A stretch of DNA of 64,000 nt from Limimaricola sp027213785 (GCF_050847355.1 NZ_CP193755.1:2108001-2172000); one strand, 5' to 3'. Positions 1-10,739 are shown, counted from the first letter of the stretch. Notes: generated by a model not told the origin, from the letters alone. A program made the numbers and translations.

Positions 1-319
1 CGCGCCGCCGCGACATCAGGTGGCCCAGCATCAGACCGTCGAGAATGCCATAGGGGTGGTTCGCCACCACGATCACCGACCCCTGCGCCGGGATCGTTTC
101 GAGCGCGCCCCGGGTCACCTCCAGCGCCAGCCCGTAGCGGCGTGCCATGACGCTCCAGACGTCCTCTCCGGCAGCGAGATCGGCCTCGTAGCCGCGCGCC
201 CGGCGGATCAGCCTGTGGCGGCCGGAGGCCGCTTCCATCGCGCGGATCAGGGCCCGCCCCCCGCGGCTGCGGGCGCTGCCGGCATAGCTGATCTCTCGTG
301 CCAGCAGCTCATGTCGCAT
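1..319 (-). CDS. Lysophospholipid acyltransferase family protein (3' part cut off)
   Basis: The N-terminal 106 codons of a PlsC-like acyltransferase lie here; the rest is beyond the left edge. The visible protein begins MRHELLAREISYAG and ends with ANHPYGILDG...GHLMSRRR. The NHPxGxxDG segment matches the catalytic His/Asp motif of hemolysin-like lysophospholipid acyltransferases (His, five residues, Asp in this subgroup). Such enzymes transfer an acyl chain to lysophosphatidic or ornithine lysolipids at the inner membrane. It is divergent from the LysR gene at 573. The ATG at 319 is chosen because the protein aligns naturally from there; no strong ribosome site is visible. Substrate cannot be told from this fragment. 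Confidence 0.75.
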   Translation of the reverse strand, partial: MRHELLAREISYAGSARSRGGRALIRAMEAASGRHRLIRRARGYEADLAAGEDVWSVMARRYGLALEVTRGALETIPAQGSVIVVANHPYGILDGLMLGHLMSRRR

Positions 320-486
320 GGCCAAACCCTTTCCGCGCCCAAGCACAGGAAGGGTCGCACCGGTGCATGACGCGCAGATGACGCAAGGAATTGCGGCAGC
401 GGATGACGACGTTCCGGCATTCGGGCCCAGAAATTCAACAAATCTTGCAATTCCCCGCTATGCTGCGCCCGGTTCCGCTCGCATCG

Positions 487-502
487 GCGCGAAATATCGC
501 GC
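487..502. promoter_or_regulatory. Perfect inverted repeat upstream of LysR gene
   Basis: GCGCGA-AATA-TCGCGC is a perfect 6+4+6 palindrome in the divergent gap between the acyltransferase and the LysR gene, 70 nt before the LysR start. It could be an operator for the neighbouring regulator, although its half-sites do not follow the T-N11-A LysR pattern. Function is inferred from position only. Confidence 0.3.
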
Positions 503-572
503 AGGCGCTTTGCAGGAACCGCGCCGCGCCATAGATGGCCGGGCGCAACGGACACGGCAGGACGGATAGGCG

Positions 573-1478
573 ATGGACTGGGACAAGCTGCGGATATTCC
601 ATGCGGTGGCGGATGCGGGGAGCCTCACCCACGCCGGCGATTCGCTGCATCTGAGCCAGTCGGCGGTGAGCCGGCAGATCCGGGCGCTGGAGGAGCAGCT
701 CAACACGACGCTGTTCCACCGCCACGCGCGCGGGCTGATCCTCACCGAGCAGGGCGAACTGTTGTTCGACGCGACCCGCGCCATGAACAAGCGGCTCGAA
801 GCCGCCTCGGCGCGGATCCGCGACAGCGAGGAGGAGGTGTTCGGCGAGCTGCGGGTGACCACGCCGATCGGCTTCGGCACACTGTGGCTGGCGCCGCGAA
901 TGCGCAAGCTCTACGAGGCCTATCCCAATCTCAAGATCGACCTGATCCTCGAGGAGCGCGTGCTCGACCTGCCGATGCGCGAGGCCGATGTGGCGATCCG
1001 GATGAAGGAGCCGAGCCAGGCCGACCTGATCCGCAAGCGGCTGATGAACGTGAAGATGCGGCTCTACGCGACGCAGAGCTATCTCGACCGCGCCGGACCG
1101 CTGGAGAAGCTCGAGGATTTCGAGAACCACCGCCTGATCTGCCAGAACCCCAGCTCGGCGCAGGTTTCGGCCGGTGCCGCGATGGTGCAGGAACTGCTGA
1201 GCTACAACATCCCCTCGCTGCTGACGGTGAACAATTACTTCGGCGTGCTGCAGGCGGTGCTCAACGATCTCGGTGTCGGCGTGCTGCCCGATTACCTGCC
1301 GCAGCATTTCCCCTCGCTGCAGCGGGTGCTGCCCGATCTGGAGTCCGGAGAAGTGCCGGTCTTCCTCGCCTATCCGGAGGAGCTGCGGCAGTCCAAGCGC
1401 GTCGCCGCCTTCCGCGATTTCGTGCAGGAGGAAGTGCAGGCGCATCGCCGCAAACTTCGCGAACAGCTCGGCGATTAG
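573..1478 (+). CDS. LysR family transcriptional regulator
   Basis: A 301-aa LysR-type regulator. Residues 1-60 (MDWDKLRIFHAVADAGSLTHAGDSLHLSQSAVSRQIRALE in part) form the winged helix-turn-helix; the rest is the periplasmic-binding-protein-like effector domain, starting near GELRVTTPIGFGTLWLAP. Length is usual for the family. The ATG at 573 is the first codon of the recognisable HTH. It reads away from the partial acyltransferase and is followed by a candidate sRNA gene. The effector is unknown; the domain LDLPMREADVAIRMKEP resembles the CrgA/PecT-like branch that binds small organic acids, but this is family-level inference. Confidence 0.93.
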   Translation: MDWDKLRIFHAVADAGSLTHAGDSLHLSQSAVSRQIRALEEQLNTTLFHRHARGLILTEQGELLFDATRAMNKRLEAASARIRDSEEEVFGELRVTTPIGFGTLWLAPRMRKLYEAYPNLKIDLILEERVLDLPMREADVAIRMKEPSQADLIRKRLMNVKMRLYATQSYLDRAGPLEKLEDFENHRLICQNPSSAQVSAGAAMVQELLSYNIPSLLTVNNYFGVLQAVLNDLGVGVLPDYLPQHFPSLQRVLPDLESGEVPVFLAYPEELRQSKRVAAFRDFVQEEVQAHRRKLREQLGD

Positions 1479-1552
1479 GCATTTCCGCCGCAACTGCCCA
1501 ATAGATAGTCATGCGCTGGGCGCATGACGGCCTTGCCGCTATGGCAGGGGTT

Positions 1553-1582
1553 TTGAACTTGATCGTTCACTAACCGCTATAT
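1553..1582 (+). promoter_or_regulatory. Sigma-70 type promoter of candidate sRNA
   Basis: TTGAAC (1553-1558) and CTATAT (1577-1582) are separated by 18 nt, giving a good housekeeping promoter. The predicted transcription start is about 1589, directly before a stem-loop and an intrinsic terminator, so the transcript would be about 84 nt. Confidence 0.55.
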
Positions 1583-1589
1583 ATTTCAG

Positions 1590-1673
1590 CTTTCGAAGCC
1601 GATGCTGCTTTGCGGCGCATCGCTTCATACCTCCCTGTTGGACTTGCCGGGCCTGTGTGCCCGGCTTTTTTTT
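1590..1673 (+). ncRNA. Candidate trans-acting small RNA with anti-SD linker
   Basis: No reading frame with coding character occupies this stretch. The predicted RNA has three parts. A 5' stem-loop pairs GAAG (1595-1598) plus CGATGC (1600-1605) with GCATCG plus CTTC (1617-1626), ten pairs with one bulged C. A single-stranded linker follows (1627-1645) containing ACCTCCCTGTTGGACTT, whose CCTCC is complementary to a Shine-Dalgarno GGAGG. A 7-bp GC-rich terminator hairpin with eight T residues ends it. This is the architecture of Hfq-type alphaproteobacterial sRNAs that block ribosome sites (AbcR-like and similar). Promoter and terminator fit one short transcript. Identity with a named family is not claimed. 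Confidence 0.6.
1646..1673 (+). terminator. Intrinsic terminator of the candidate sRNA
   Basis: GCCGGGC (1646-1652), a 6-nt loop and GCCCGGC (1659-1665) are followed by eight Ts (1666-1673). It is the strongest T-tract terminator in the window. Confidence 0.85.
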
Positions 1674-1742
1674 GCCTCTTTTGTCTTGTTCGGGGCGGTA
1701 GGCGGGGGCACCCTGTCGGCGTCACAGCCGGAGGGTGGCAGG

Positions 1743-2132
1743 ATGCGAAGCTTCGATCCCCTTTCCCAGCCGCCGAAATTCGCGATGCCGGTGCCGATCT
1801 TCCGAATCTTCGACGAGGCGCTGGCCCGCAGCTTCTACATCGACTTCCTCGGATTTCGCGTGAAGTGGGAGCATCGCTTTGCCCCGAACAAACCGCTCTA
1901 TGCCGAGATCGCGCGCGGCGGGGCGGTGCTGCATCTGAGCGGCCATCACGGCGATGCCAGCCCCGGCGCCGCGGCATATCTGCCGGTCGAGGGGCTGAGC
2001 GCCTTTCGGGACAGCCTGCATGCCAAGCGGCACCCCAACGCCCGCCCGGAGATCGAGACCCGGCCGTGGGGCGACGAGATGATCGTCATCGATCCGTTCT
2101 CGAACCGTCTGCGTTTTTGCGAAGAGCGCTGA
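1743..2132 (+). CDS. Glyoxalase superfamily (bleomycin-resistance-like) protein
   Basis: A 129-aa protein with the vicinal-oxygen-chelate fold: VPIFRIFDEALARSFYIDFLGFRVKWEHRF, then LHLSGHHGDASPGAA and a C-terminal DPFSNRLRFCEE. This matches the small bacterial glyoxalase/bleomycin-resistance family in which IFRIFDxxxAxxFYxDFLGF and HHGDxxPG are the signatures. Such proteins act as cytoplasmic dimers; some bind bleomycin-type drugs, many have no known substrate. The ATG at 1743 is preceded by GGAGG at 8 nt spacing and is preferred to the upstream in-frame ATG at 1602, because that extension would translate the sRNA candidate and its terminator. It stands alone. Confidence 0.85.
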   Translation: MRSFDPLSQPPKFAMPVPIFRIFDEALARSFYIDFLGFRVKWEHRFAPNKPLYAEIARGGAVLHLSGHHGDASPGAAAYLPVEGLSAFRDSLHAKRHPNARPEIETRPWGDEMIVIDPFSNRLRFCEER

Positions 2133-2428
2133 GCCAGCCCGCATTCAACCCTCCTGCCGCGCTGCTCCAGCCTGCTCGGGACGCGGTCGATCGGCACGGC
2201 GAACTGTCTCATGATGGAAAAATCTGCCGCACTTCGGCTCAGAGGCCACCCATTGCCACCCGGCAACCGAATGACGGCGGCGTCTTGCTCGACATGTTCC
2301 TCGCGCGCGACTGGATCGCGGGACGGGCCGGTGCGGCCCCTGCCCCCTGAATTCCCGGTCGTCGAAACCCGCTTTCCCCTGCGGCGTCCCGATTGTATGA
2401 CGCGCGCGACCAGCAGGAGAGCGCCCGC
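2133..2428. other. Intergenic region before purL
   Basis: About 296 nt without a convincing gene. Short open frames on both strands have serine/arginine-rich shadow composition. The sequence must hold the purL promoter, but no clear -35/-10 pair was found. No purine-riboswitch-like or PurR-like palindrome was recognised. Confidence 0.5.
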
Positions 2429-4618
<2,190 letters not shown>

Positions 4619-4711
4619 GGCGCGGCCTCCCCCCTGCCCCGGCGGCGGCCTTGCGTGCCGCCGGGGCGCCGCCTACATCTGAAGCGACATGAACAGGCGA
4701 GGAAGACAGAC

Positions 4712-4954
4712 ATGGCGATGAGCGCACAGGAAATCGAGGATCTCCTGCGAGAGACCTTTCCCGAGGCGAAGATCTCCATCACCGACCTCGCCGGAGACGG
4801 CAATCACTACGCCGCCGAGGTGATCGACGAGAGCTTCCGCGGCCTGAACCGGGTGCAGCAGCAGCGCGCCGTCTACGCCGCGCTCAAGGGCCGGATGGAC
4901 GGGCCCGCAGGCGATCTGCACGCGCTGGCGCTGACCACCAAGGCGCCCGACTGA
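4712..4954 (+). CDS. BolA family iron-sulfur protein
   Basis: An 80-aa BolA/IbaG-type protein: AQEIEDLLRETFPEAKISITDLAGDGNHYAAEVIDESFRGLNRVQQQRAVYAAL. The class-II KH-like fold contains the conserved H in GNHY and the RVQQQRAVYAAL helix. BolA proteins form [2Fe-2S]-bridged heterodimers with monothiol glutaredoxins. The next gene, 26 nt downstream, is exactly that partner (grxD), so the pair probably works in cluster transfer or iron sensing. The ATG at 4712 is followed at 4718 by another ATG; the first is used. Small size and full-length fold fit the family. Confidence 0.93.
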   Translation: MAMSAQEIEDLLRETFPEAKISITDLAGDGNHYAAEVIDESFRGLNRVQQQRAVYAALKGRMDGPAGDLHALALTTKAPD

Positions 4955-4980
4955 CCCCCATTCCCGCAAAGGACACGCAT

Positions 4981-5364
4981 ATGACCGCGCAGGACAACGC
5001 GACCGACGCCAAGGCCCGCATCGACGAGATCGTCAAGTCGAACGACGTGGTGCTCTTCATGAAGGGCACCAAGACCATGCCGCAATGCGGCTTTTCCAGC
5101 CGCGTCGCCGGGGTGCTGAACTTCATGAACCTCGAGTTTCGCGACGTGAACGTGCTCGAGGACAACGACATCCGTCAGGGCGTCAAGGATTACTCCGACT
5201 GGCCGACGATCCCGCAGCTCTACGTGAAGGGCGAATTCATCGGCGGCTGCGACATCATCACCGAAATGACGCTCTCGGGCGAGTTGGACCAACTGTTCGA
5301 GAAGAACGGCGTGGCCTTCGACCGCGACGCCGCCGAAAAGATCCGCGAAGCCAACAAGGGCTGA
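4981..5364 (+). CDS. grxD: Monothiol glutaredoxin Grx4/GrxD type
   Basis: A 127-aa monothiol glutaredoxin. MKGTKTMPQCGFSSRV contains the CGFS site (Cys36) that, with glutathione, ligates a bridging [2Fe-2S] cluster; DWPTIPQLYVKGEFIGGCDI supplies the cis-Pro (TIP) and the glutathione-binding GGCD loop. The protein carries and delivers iron-sulfur clusters in the cytosol rather than reducing disulfides. It lies 26 nt after the bolA-like gene, its usual partner. A short C-terminal tail (EKNGVAFDRDAAEKIREANKG) is ordinary for alphaproteobacterial members. Confidence 0.96.
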   Translation: MTAQDNATDAKARIDEIVKSNDVVLFMKGTKTMPQCGFSSRVAGVLNFMNLEFRDVNVLEDNDIRQGVKDYSDWPTIPQLYVKGEFIGGCDIITEMTLSGELDQLFEKNGVAFDRDAAEKIREANKG

Positions 5365-5375
5365 GCCAAGGGCGC

Positions 5376-5822
5376 TTAAGACAGGCGCTTCGAGATGAAG
5401 ACCCGGTGGAACCCCTGCTCATGGGCCCGCCGGGTCTCTTCATATCCGGCCATGGCATAGATGCGCAGGTTCCGTTGCATCGCCGCGTTGGTATAGAGCC
5501 GGATCTCGGGCAGCCCGGCCCGCCGTGCCATGTTCTCGGCCGCGCCGAGCAACGCCCGGCCCAGCCCGCGGCCCTGTGCGTCGGCATGCACGGCTATGTT
5601 GTCGAGCAGGAGATGATCGGGCCGCGGCAGCAGCACCATCAGCGCCGCGCTCGGACCTGCCTCGTCCGGCAGATGCACGACCCCCGCCGCGATCAGCGCA
5701 CCGTAATCGGCGCGCATCGGCGCGGGCGCATGACCGATCAGCGGGATATAGGGAGCGTAAGCGGATGTGACGATCTCGTCGACCCGATCCCGGTCCGCCG
5801 CCCGGGCCAGCCTGAGGCGCAT
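5376..5822 (-). CDS. GNAT family N-acetyltransferase
   Basis: A 148-aa acetyltransferase of the GNAT fold. The acetyl-CoA pyrophosphate loop is visible in LLLDNIAVHADAQGRGLGRALLGAAENMARRAG (Q/R-x-x-G-x-G), followed by LYTNAAMQRNLRIYAMAGYEETRR, the usual C-terminal strand-helix. It transfers acetyl from acetyl-CoA to an unknown amine. The ATG at 5822 lies 4 nt after the zapA stop (TGA-GGCC-ATG context), so it is translationally linked to zapA and is the last gene of the coiled-coil/zapA operon. A longer in-frame start at 5870 would overlap zapA and is not preferred. Confidence 0.88.
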   Translation of the reverse strand: MRLRLARAADRDRVDEIVTSAYAPYIPLIGHAPAPMRADYGALIAAGVVHLPDEAGPSAALMVLLPRPDHLLLDNIAVHADAQGRGLGRALLGAAENMARRAGLPEIRLYTNAAMQRNLRIYAMAGYEETRRAHEQGFHRVFISKRLS

Positions 5823-5826
5823 GGCC

Positions 5827-6234
5827 TCAGACGCCCGCCTTCTCGACCCGCTCGGCCAGCGCCTCGGCACGCGCCGTCATCTCGGCCAGCATCTCGATCA
5901 GGCCGTGCGGGATCACCGGCACCTCGACCTCGACCTTCTGCGGATCGGTGCGCGCCTTGTTCAGCGCCGCCTCGGTCTGGCTCAGCCGCTTCTCGACCTG
6001 GCCCGCGTAGTTTTCGGTCTGGCGCAGCCGGTCCTCGAGCCCTGCGGCCCGGTCGGCGAGCATCAGCCCGGCCATCAGCAGCATCTTGCTCTCGGGCATC
6101 CGCCCGGCCTGCTGGGCGAGGCCCGAGGCCTCCTCGTCCAGAAGCCGCGCGGCGGCCTGCAGATAGGGCTCCTCGCCCGACTGGCAGGCGACGACGAATT
6201 CGCGCCCGCCGATGGTGATTTCGACCTGCGGCAT
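5827..6234 (-). CDS. zapA: Cell division protein ZapA
   Basis: A 135-aa ZapA-like protein. VEITIGGREFVVACQSGEEPYLQAAARLLDEEASGL is the conserved N-terminal domain; a helical region (ADRAAGLEDRLRQTENYAGQVEKRLSQTEAALNKAR) gives the dimer/tetramer coiled coil. ZapA bundles FtsZ filaments in the cytosolic Z-ring. Its ATG overlaps the stop of the upstream coiled-coil gene by one base (TGATG), and the GNAT gene begins 4 nt after its stop. The C-terminus is longer than in E. coli ZapA, as in many alphaproteobacteria. Confidence 0.88.
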   Translation of the reverse strand: MPQVEITIGGREFVVACQSGEEPYLQAAARLLDEEASGLAQQAGRMPESKMLLMAGLMLADRAAGLEDRLRQTENYAGQVEKRLSQTEAALNKARTDPQKVEVEVPVIPHGLIEMLAEMTARAEALAERVEKAGV

Positions 6235-6698
6235 CAGTCGCGCTCCTCGACCAGCGGTTTCAGTTCGGACAGCACCGCGTCGAGCTCGGCCACCTCGGCG
6301 TCGCGCTCGGCCCGCAGCGCGCCCAGCTCGGCGGCCATGGCGCGGTCGATCAGCTCGGGATCGGCCAGCTCGGCCTCCATCGCCTCGCGCAGCTCGCCCG
6401 CCACCTCGCGCAGCTCGGCATTGGAGCGGCGCAGCGCCTGAAGCTGCCCGTCGAGATCGGCCATCTGGGCGTTCTGCGCCTCGATCCGCGCCTCGAAGGC
6501 GGCGAGCCGACCATCCTGTTCCTCGCGCAGCGCCTTCAACCGGCCTTCGAGCTCGGCATTGGCCTGCTGCTGGGCGCTGAGTTCGGCGCCGAGGCCCTCA
6601 TCGTCGCCGCGCGGCCCGCTCTCGATACGGTCGAGCCCCTGGCCGATCCGGTCCAGCGCCGCCGAGAGGCGGCTCTCCAATTCGGTGATGTCGGTCAT
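6234..6698 (-). CDS. Coiled-coil protein encoded upstream of zapA
   Basis: A 154-aa acidic protein of unknown function, MTDITELESRLSAALDRIGQGLDRIE..., built almost entirely of predicted coiled coil (LEGRLKALREEQDGRLAAFEARIEAQNAQMADLDGQLQALRRSNAELREVAGEL) with no signal peptide or membrane segment. Its last base overlaps the zapA start (TGATG). The coupling and the heptad-like composition suggest a cytosolic partner of ZapA, comparable in role to ZapB, but no sequence similarity to ZapB is claimed. It is divergent from tkt, 225 nt away. Confidence 0.82.
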   Translation of the reverse strand: MTDITELESRLSAALDRIGQGLDRIESGPRGDDEGLGAELSAQQQANAELEGRLKALREEQDGRLAAFEARIEAQNAQMADLDGQLQALRRSNAELREVAGELREAMEAELADPELIDRAMAAELGALRAERDAEVAELDAVLSELKPLVEERD

Positions 6699-6923
6699 CG
6701 TGCCCCTGCCTGCCCTGCCCCGGTCCCGTCCGGGCCGCCGCGAACGCGGTCCGAATCGCACGGGGCTTCGGAAAAACCTAGACCACGCTCCCGCCCCCCG
6801 CAAACGCCGGCGGCGGACCGCAAGGCGCCGCCCGTCCGCTTGAACTCGCTCGCGCCGCCTGTCAATACCGTGCGCGACAAGGGGGGCCGCGCCGCGGCTG
6901 CCTCGACCAACCGGAGGACACCC

Positions 6924-8939
6924 ATGGACATCGCCGCCCTGCGCGACAAGCATCCCGAGCATTGGAGGAAGGCCGCGGCCATCCGCACCCTGACCCTCGA
7001 CGCCGTGGCTGCGGCCAATTCGGGCCATTCCGGCATGCCGATGGGCATGGCCGACGTCGCGACGGTGCTGTTCGAGAAGCACCTGAAGTTCGACCCCAAG
7101 GCGCCGAAATGGGCCGATCGCGACCGCTTCATCCTGTCGGTGGGCCACGGCTCGATGCTGCTCTACTCGGTGCTGCACCTGACCGGCTACGAGGAAGTGC
7201 CGCTCGAGGAGATCAAGAATTTCCGCCAGTGGGGCTCGAAGACCGCCGGTCACCCCGAGAGCGAGTATCTCGACGCGGTCGAGACCACCACCGGCCCGCT
7301 CGGCCAGGGCATCGCCAACTCGGTGGGCTTCGCCATCGCCGAGGAGATGCTGCGCGCCAAGTACGGCCCGAAGATCGTCGATCACTACACCTGGGTGATG
7401 GCCGGCGACGGCTGCCTGATGGAGGGCGTGAGCCAGGAGGCGATCGCGCTCGCGGGCATGCAGAAACTGTCGAAGCTCGTCGTGTTCTTTGACGACAACG
7501 GCATCACCATCGACGGCAAGGTGTCGCTCGCCGACGTGACCGACCAAGCCAAGCGCTTCGAGGCCTCGGGCTGGCACGTGCAGTCGATCGACGGGCACGA
7601 CCCGGAGGCGATCGACGCCGCGATCGAGGCCGCCAAGGCCGACCCGCGCCCCTCGATGATCGCCTGCAAGACGCATATCGCGCTGGGCTCCTCGGCGCAG
7701 GACACCGCCAAGGGCCATGGCGCGCTGACCGACGAGAAGCTGATCGCCGACACCAAGGCCGCCTATGGCTGGGAGCACGGGCCCTTCGAGATCCCCGCCG
7801 ACGTCAAGGCGCAATGGGAAGCGATGGGTGCGCGCGGCGCCAAGGCACATGAGGAATGGCGCGAGCGCTTTGACGCGCTGTCCGAGCGCAAGCGCATCGA
7901 GTTCGAGCGCGCCTTCGCCGCCGAGGCCCCCAAGGCGCTCGCCGCCAAGATCCGCGCCTTCAAGAAGGACGCGCTGGAGAACGCCAAGCCGGTCGCCTCG
8001 CGCAAGTCGTCGGAGATGGTGCTCAACGTCGTCAACGGCGTGATGACCGAGACCGTGGGCGGCTCGGCCGACCTGACCGGCTCGAACAACACCCGTTCGG
8101 GCGATATGGAAGTGTTCTCGCCGGAGAACCGCTCGGGCCGCTACATCCATTACGGCATCCGCGAGCACGGCATGGCGGCGGCGATGAACGGCATCGCGCT
8201 GCATGGCGGCCTGCGCCCCTATGGCGGCACCTTCATGGCCTTCACCGACTACGCGCGCGGCGCGATGCGTCTCTCGGCGCTGATGCACCAGCCGGTGGTC
8301 TACGTGATGACCCATGACAGCATCGGTCTGGGCGAGGACGGCCCGACCCACCAGCCGGTCGAGCACCTGTCGATGCTGCGCGCGACGCCCAACACCTACG
8401 TGTTCCGCCCCGCCGACACGATCGAGACCGCCGAGGCCTGGGAGATCGCGCTGTCGACCTCCGACCGCCCCTCGGTGCTGGCGCTGAGCCGCCAGAACCT
8501 CGCCCCGGTGCGCAACGAGCACAAGACCAAGAACCTGACCGAGCAAGGCGCCTACGTGCTGCGCGAGGCGAGCGAAAAGCGCCGCGCGATCATCATGGCC
8601 TCGGGCTCCGAGGTCGAGATCGCGGTCGCGGCGCGCGACATCCTCGAGGCCGAGGGCATCGGCACCCGCGTGGTCTCCGTGCCCTGCATGGAGTTGTTCG
8701 CGGCGCAGGACGAGGCCTACCGCAAGCGCGTGCTGCCCGCGGGCCCGGTGCGCGTCGCCATCGAGGCGGGCGTGCGCCAAAGCTGGGACCGCTGGCTTCT
8801 GGGCGAGCGCGGCCGCGAGGCCAAGGCGGGCTTCGTCGGCATGGAGGGCTTCGGCGCCTCCGCCCCGGCCGAGACGCTCTACGAGAAGTTCGGCATCACG
8901 GCGCAGGCCGTGGCCGAGAAGGTCAAGGCGCTGCTCTGA
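6924..8939 (+). CDS. tkt: Transketolase
   Basis: A 671-aa transketolase, thiamine-diphosphate dependent, moving two-carbon ketol units in the non-oxidative pentose phosphate pathway. Visible motifs are AANSGHSGMPMGMADVATVLF, the ThDP loop MAGDGCLMEGVSQE...DDNGITIDG, and the pyrimidine-domain YGIREHGMAAAMNGIALHGG with the catalytic Glu, plus HDSIGLGEDGPTHQPVEHL. The ATG at 6924 follows GGAGGA; the upstream in-frame ATG at 6840 lacks this. gap lies downstream, so the two central-carbon genes are kept together, separated by doxX and a small ORF. Confidence 0.97.
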   Translation: MDIAALRDKHPEHWRKAAAIRTLTLDAVAAANSGHSGMPMGMADVATVLFEKHLKFDPKAPKWADRDRFILSVGHGSMLLYSVLHLTGYEEVPLEEIKNFRQWGSKTAGHPESEYLDAVETTTGPLGQGIANSVGFAIAEEMLRAKYGPKIVDHYTWVMAGDGCLMEGVSQEAIALAGMQKLSKLVVFFDDNGITIDGKVSLADVTDQAKRFEASGWHVQSIDGHDPEAIDAAIEAAKADPRPSMIACKTHIALGSSAQDTAKGHGALTDEKLIADTKAAYGWEHGPFEIPADVKAQWEAMGARGAKAHEEWRERFDALSERKRIEFERAFAAEAPKALAAKIRAFKKDALENAKPVASRKSSEMVLNVVNGVMTETVGGSADLTGSNNTRSGDMEVFSPENRSGRYIHYGIREHGMAAAMNGIALHGGLRPYGGTFMAFTDYARGAMRLSALMHQPVVYVMTHDSIGLGEDGPTHQPVEHLSMLRATPNTYVFRPADTIETAEAWEIALSTSDRPSVLALSRQNLAPVRNEHKTKNLTEQGAYVLREASEKRRAIIMASGSEVEIAVAARDILEAEGIGTRVVSVPCMELFAAQDEAYRKRVLPAGPVRVAIEAGVRQSWDRWLLGERGREAKAGFVGMEGFGASAPAETLYEKFGITAQAVAEKVKALL

Positions 8940-8967
8940 CGCCGACACGGTACGGCGCGAAACATGG

Positions 8968-8990
8968 GGGCGGCCTTCGGGCCGCCCTTC
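8968..8990 (+). terminator. Intrinsic terminator after tkt
   Basis: GGGCGGCC (8968-8975), TTCG tetraloop and GGCCGCCC (8980-8987) followed by TTCGTCTTT. It sits 29 nt after the tkt stop and also lies at the 3' end of the converging doxX gene. Confidence 0.7.
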
Positions 8991-9008
8991 GTCTTTGGGA
9001 CGCGGCGT

Positions 9009-9437
9009 TCAGTCGAGCCGCACCGCGATCCGCCCGGCGCCGGCCACCGCCAGCGCCAGACAGCCGCCCGCGATGGCCCAGTTCTTGACGAAGATCGTCA
9101 TCTGCCACGGATCGTCGGGCAGGAAGTGGAACGCCGAGGTCAGGCCGCAATAGAGCCCGAGCGACAGCGCCACCGGCCGTACCGCCACGCCGAAGACCAG
9201 CGCCAGCCCGGCGGCGGCGTTGTAGGCCAGCGCCGGCCAGACCAGCAGCCCCGGCAAATGCCAGCCCGCCAGCAGCCCGATCACCTCGCCGGGGTCGAAG
9301 GCCTTCTGCGCCGCGCCGCCGAGAAACAGCACCGCCAGCAGCAGGCGGCCGATCAGCAACAGCCCGTCGTCCAGCCGCAATGACGGCGACGCGGTCCGCT
9401 GCGCCTCCCCTGCCTCGCGGTCTAGACTTGCGCGCAT
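9009..9437 (-). CDS. DoxX family membrane protein
   Basis: A 142-aa protein with four hydrophobic segments (GLLLIGRLLLAVLFLGGAAQKAF, LLVWPALAYNAAAGLALVFGV, PVALSLGLYCGLTSAFHF, WAIAGGCLALAVAGAG) and DoxX features such as LFLGGAxQKAFDP and a late KNWAIAGG helix. DoxX proteins are small inner-membrane proteins of uncertain role, some linked to thiol or oxidative stress. The ATG at 9437 is chosen because AAGGAGG lies 7 nt upstream on this strand; a GTG at 9443 would overlap that site. Its start CATG is shared with the divergent 47-codon gene. Confidence 0.87.
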   Translation of the reverse strand: MRASLDREAGEAQRTASPSLRLDDGLLLIGRLLLAVLFLGGAAQKAFDPGEVIGLLAGWHLPGLLVWPALAYNAAAGLALVFGVAVRPVALSLGLYCGLTSAFHFLPDDPWQMTIFVKNWAIAGGCLALAVAGAGRIAVRLD

Positions 9438-9579
9438 GAGCACCTCCTTCGCCCTCTCCCTGTTCGGCCTGATCCTAGCGGCGCTGGCGGCGGATCACTA
9501 CTGGCTCGACGGGCGCGTGGCGCTGGTGCTGGCGCGCGCGGGGCTCGATCTGGTCCACTGGCTCGCCCTCTGGCGCTAA
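9436..9579 (+). CDS. Small hydrophobic protein upstream of gap
   Basis: A 47-aa frame, MSTSFALSLFGLILAALAAD..., with one clear membrane helix (residues 4-19), an HYWLDGRVALVLARAGLDLVHW amphipathic part and a C-terminal ALWR. I recall similar short hydrophobic proteins ending in AFWR/ALWR upstream of gap in other Rhodobacteraceae, which supports a real gene. The ATG shares a CATG with the doxX start on the other strand, and no Shine-Dalgarno is visible; TAGACT at 9423-9428 could be a -10 giving a nearly leaderless mRNA. Function unknown; probably an inner-membrane microprotein. Confidence 0.6.
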   Translation: MSTSFALSLFGLILAALAADHYWLDGRVALVLARAGLDLVHWLALWR

Positions 9580-9685
9580 CGGCAGCGCTCACGGGGGCGC
9601 TGCGGGGCGATCTTCGGTTGACGCCGCGCCACAAATGCCGATCTTGGCGCCGAACCCAAGCCCGGCAATTCCCGAGGAGACCCCC

Positions 9686-10687
<1,002 letters not shown>

Positions 10688-10714
10688 TCGCCCGAACTCC
10701 CTGACAAAGCGAAA

Positions 10715-10739
10715 GGCCGCCCCTCGGGGCGGCCTTTTT
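10715..10739 (+). terminator. Intrinsic terminator after gap
   Basis: GGCCGCCC / CTCG loop / GGGCGGCC followed by TTTTT (10735-10739). The preceding GACAAAGCGAAAGG (10703-10716) recurs before the terminator at 19298, so the two are near-copies of one cassette. Confidence 0.85.

Noticed and set aside
1602..1742. Longer N-terminus for the glyoxalase-like protein
   Set aside because: It would translate the stem-loop and terminator of the sRNA candidate and lacks family similarity; the ATG at 1743 has a good GGAGG.
6699..8948. Long reverse frame opposite tkt, joined to the coiled-coil gene
   Set aside because: Only the part after the ATG at 6698 has sensible coiled-coil composition; the rest is a shadow of transketolase.
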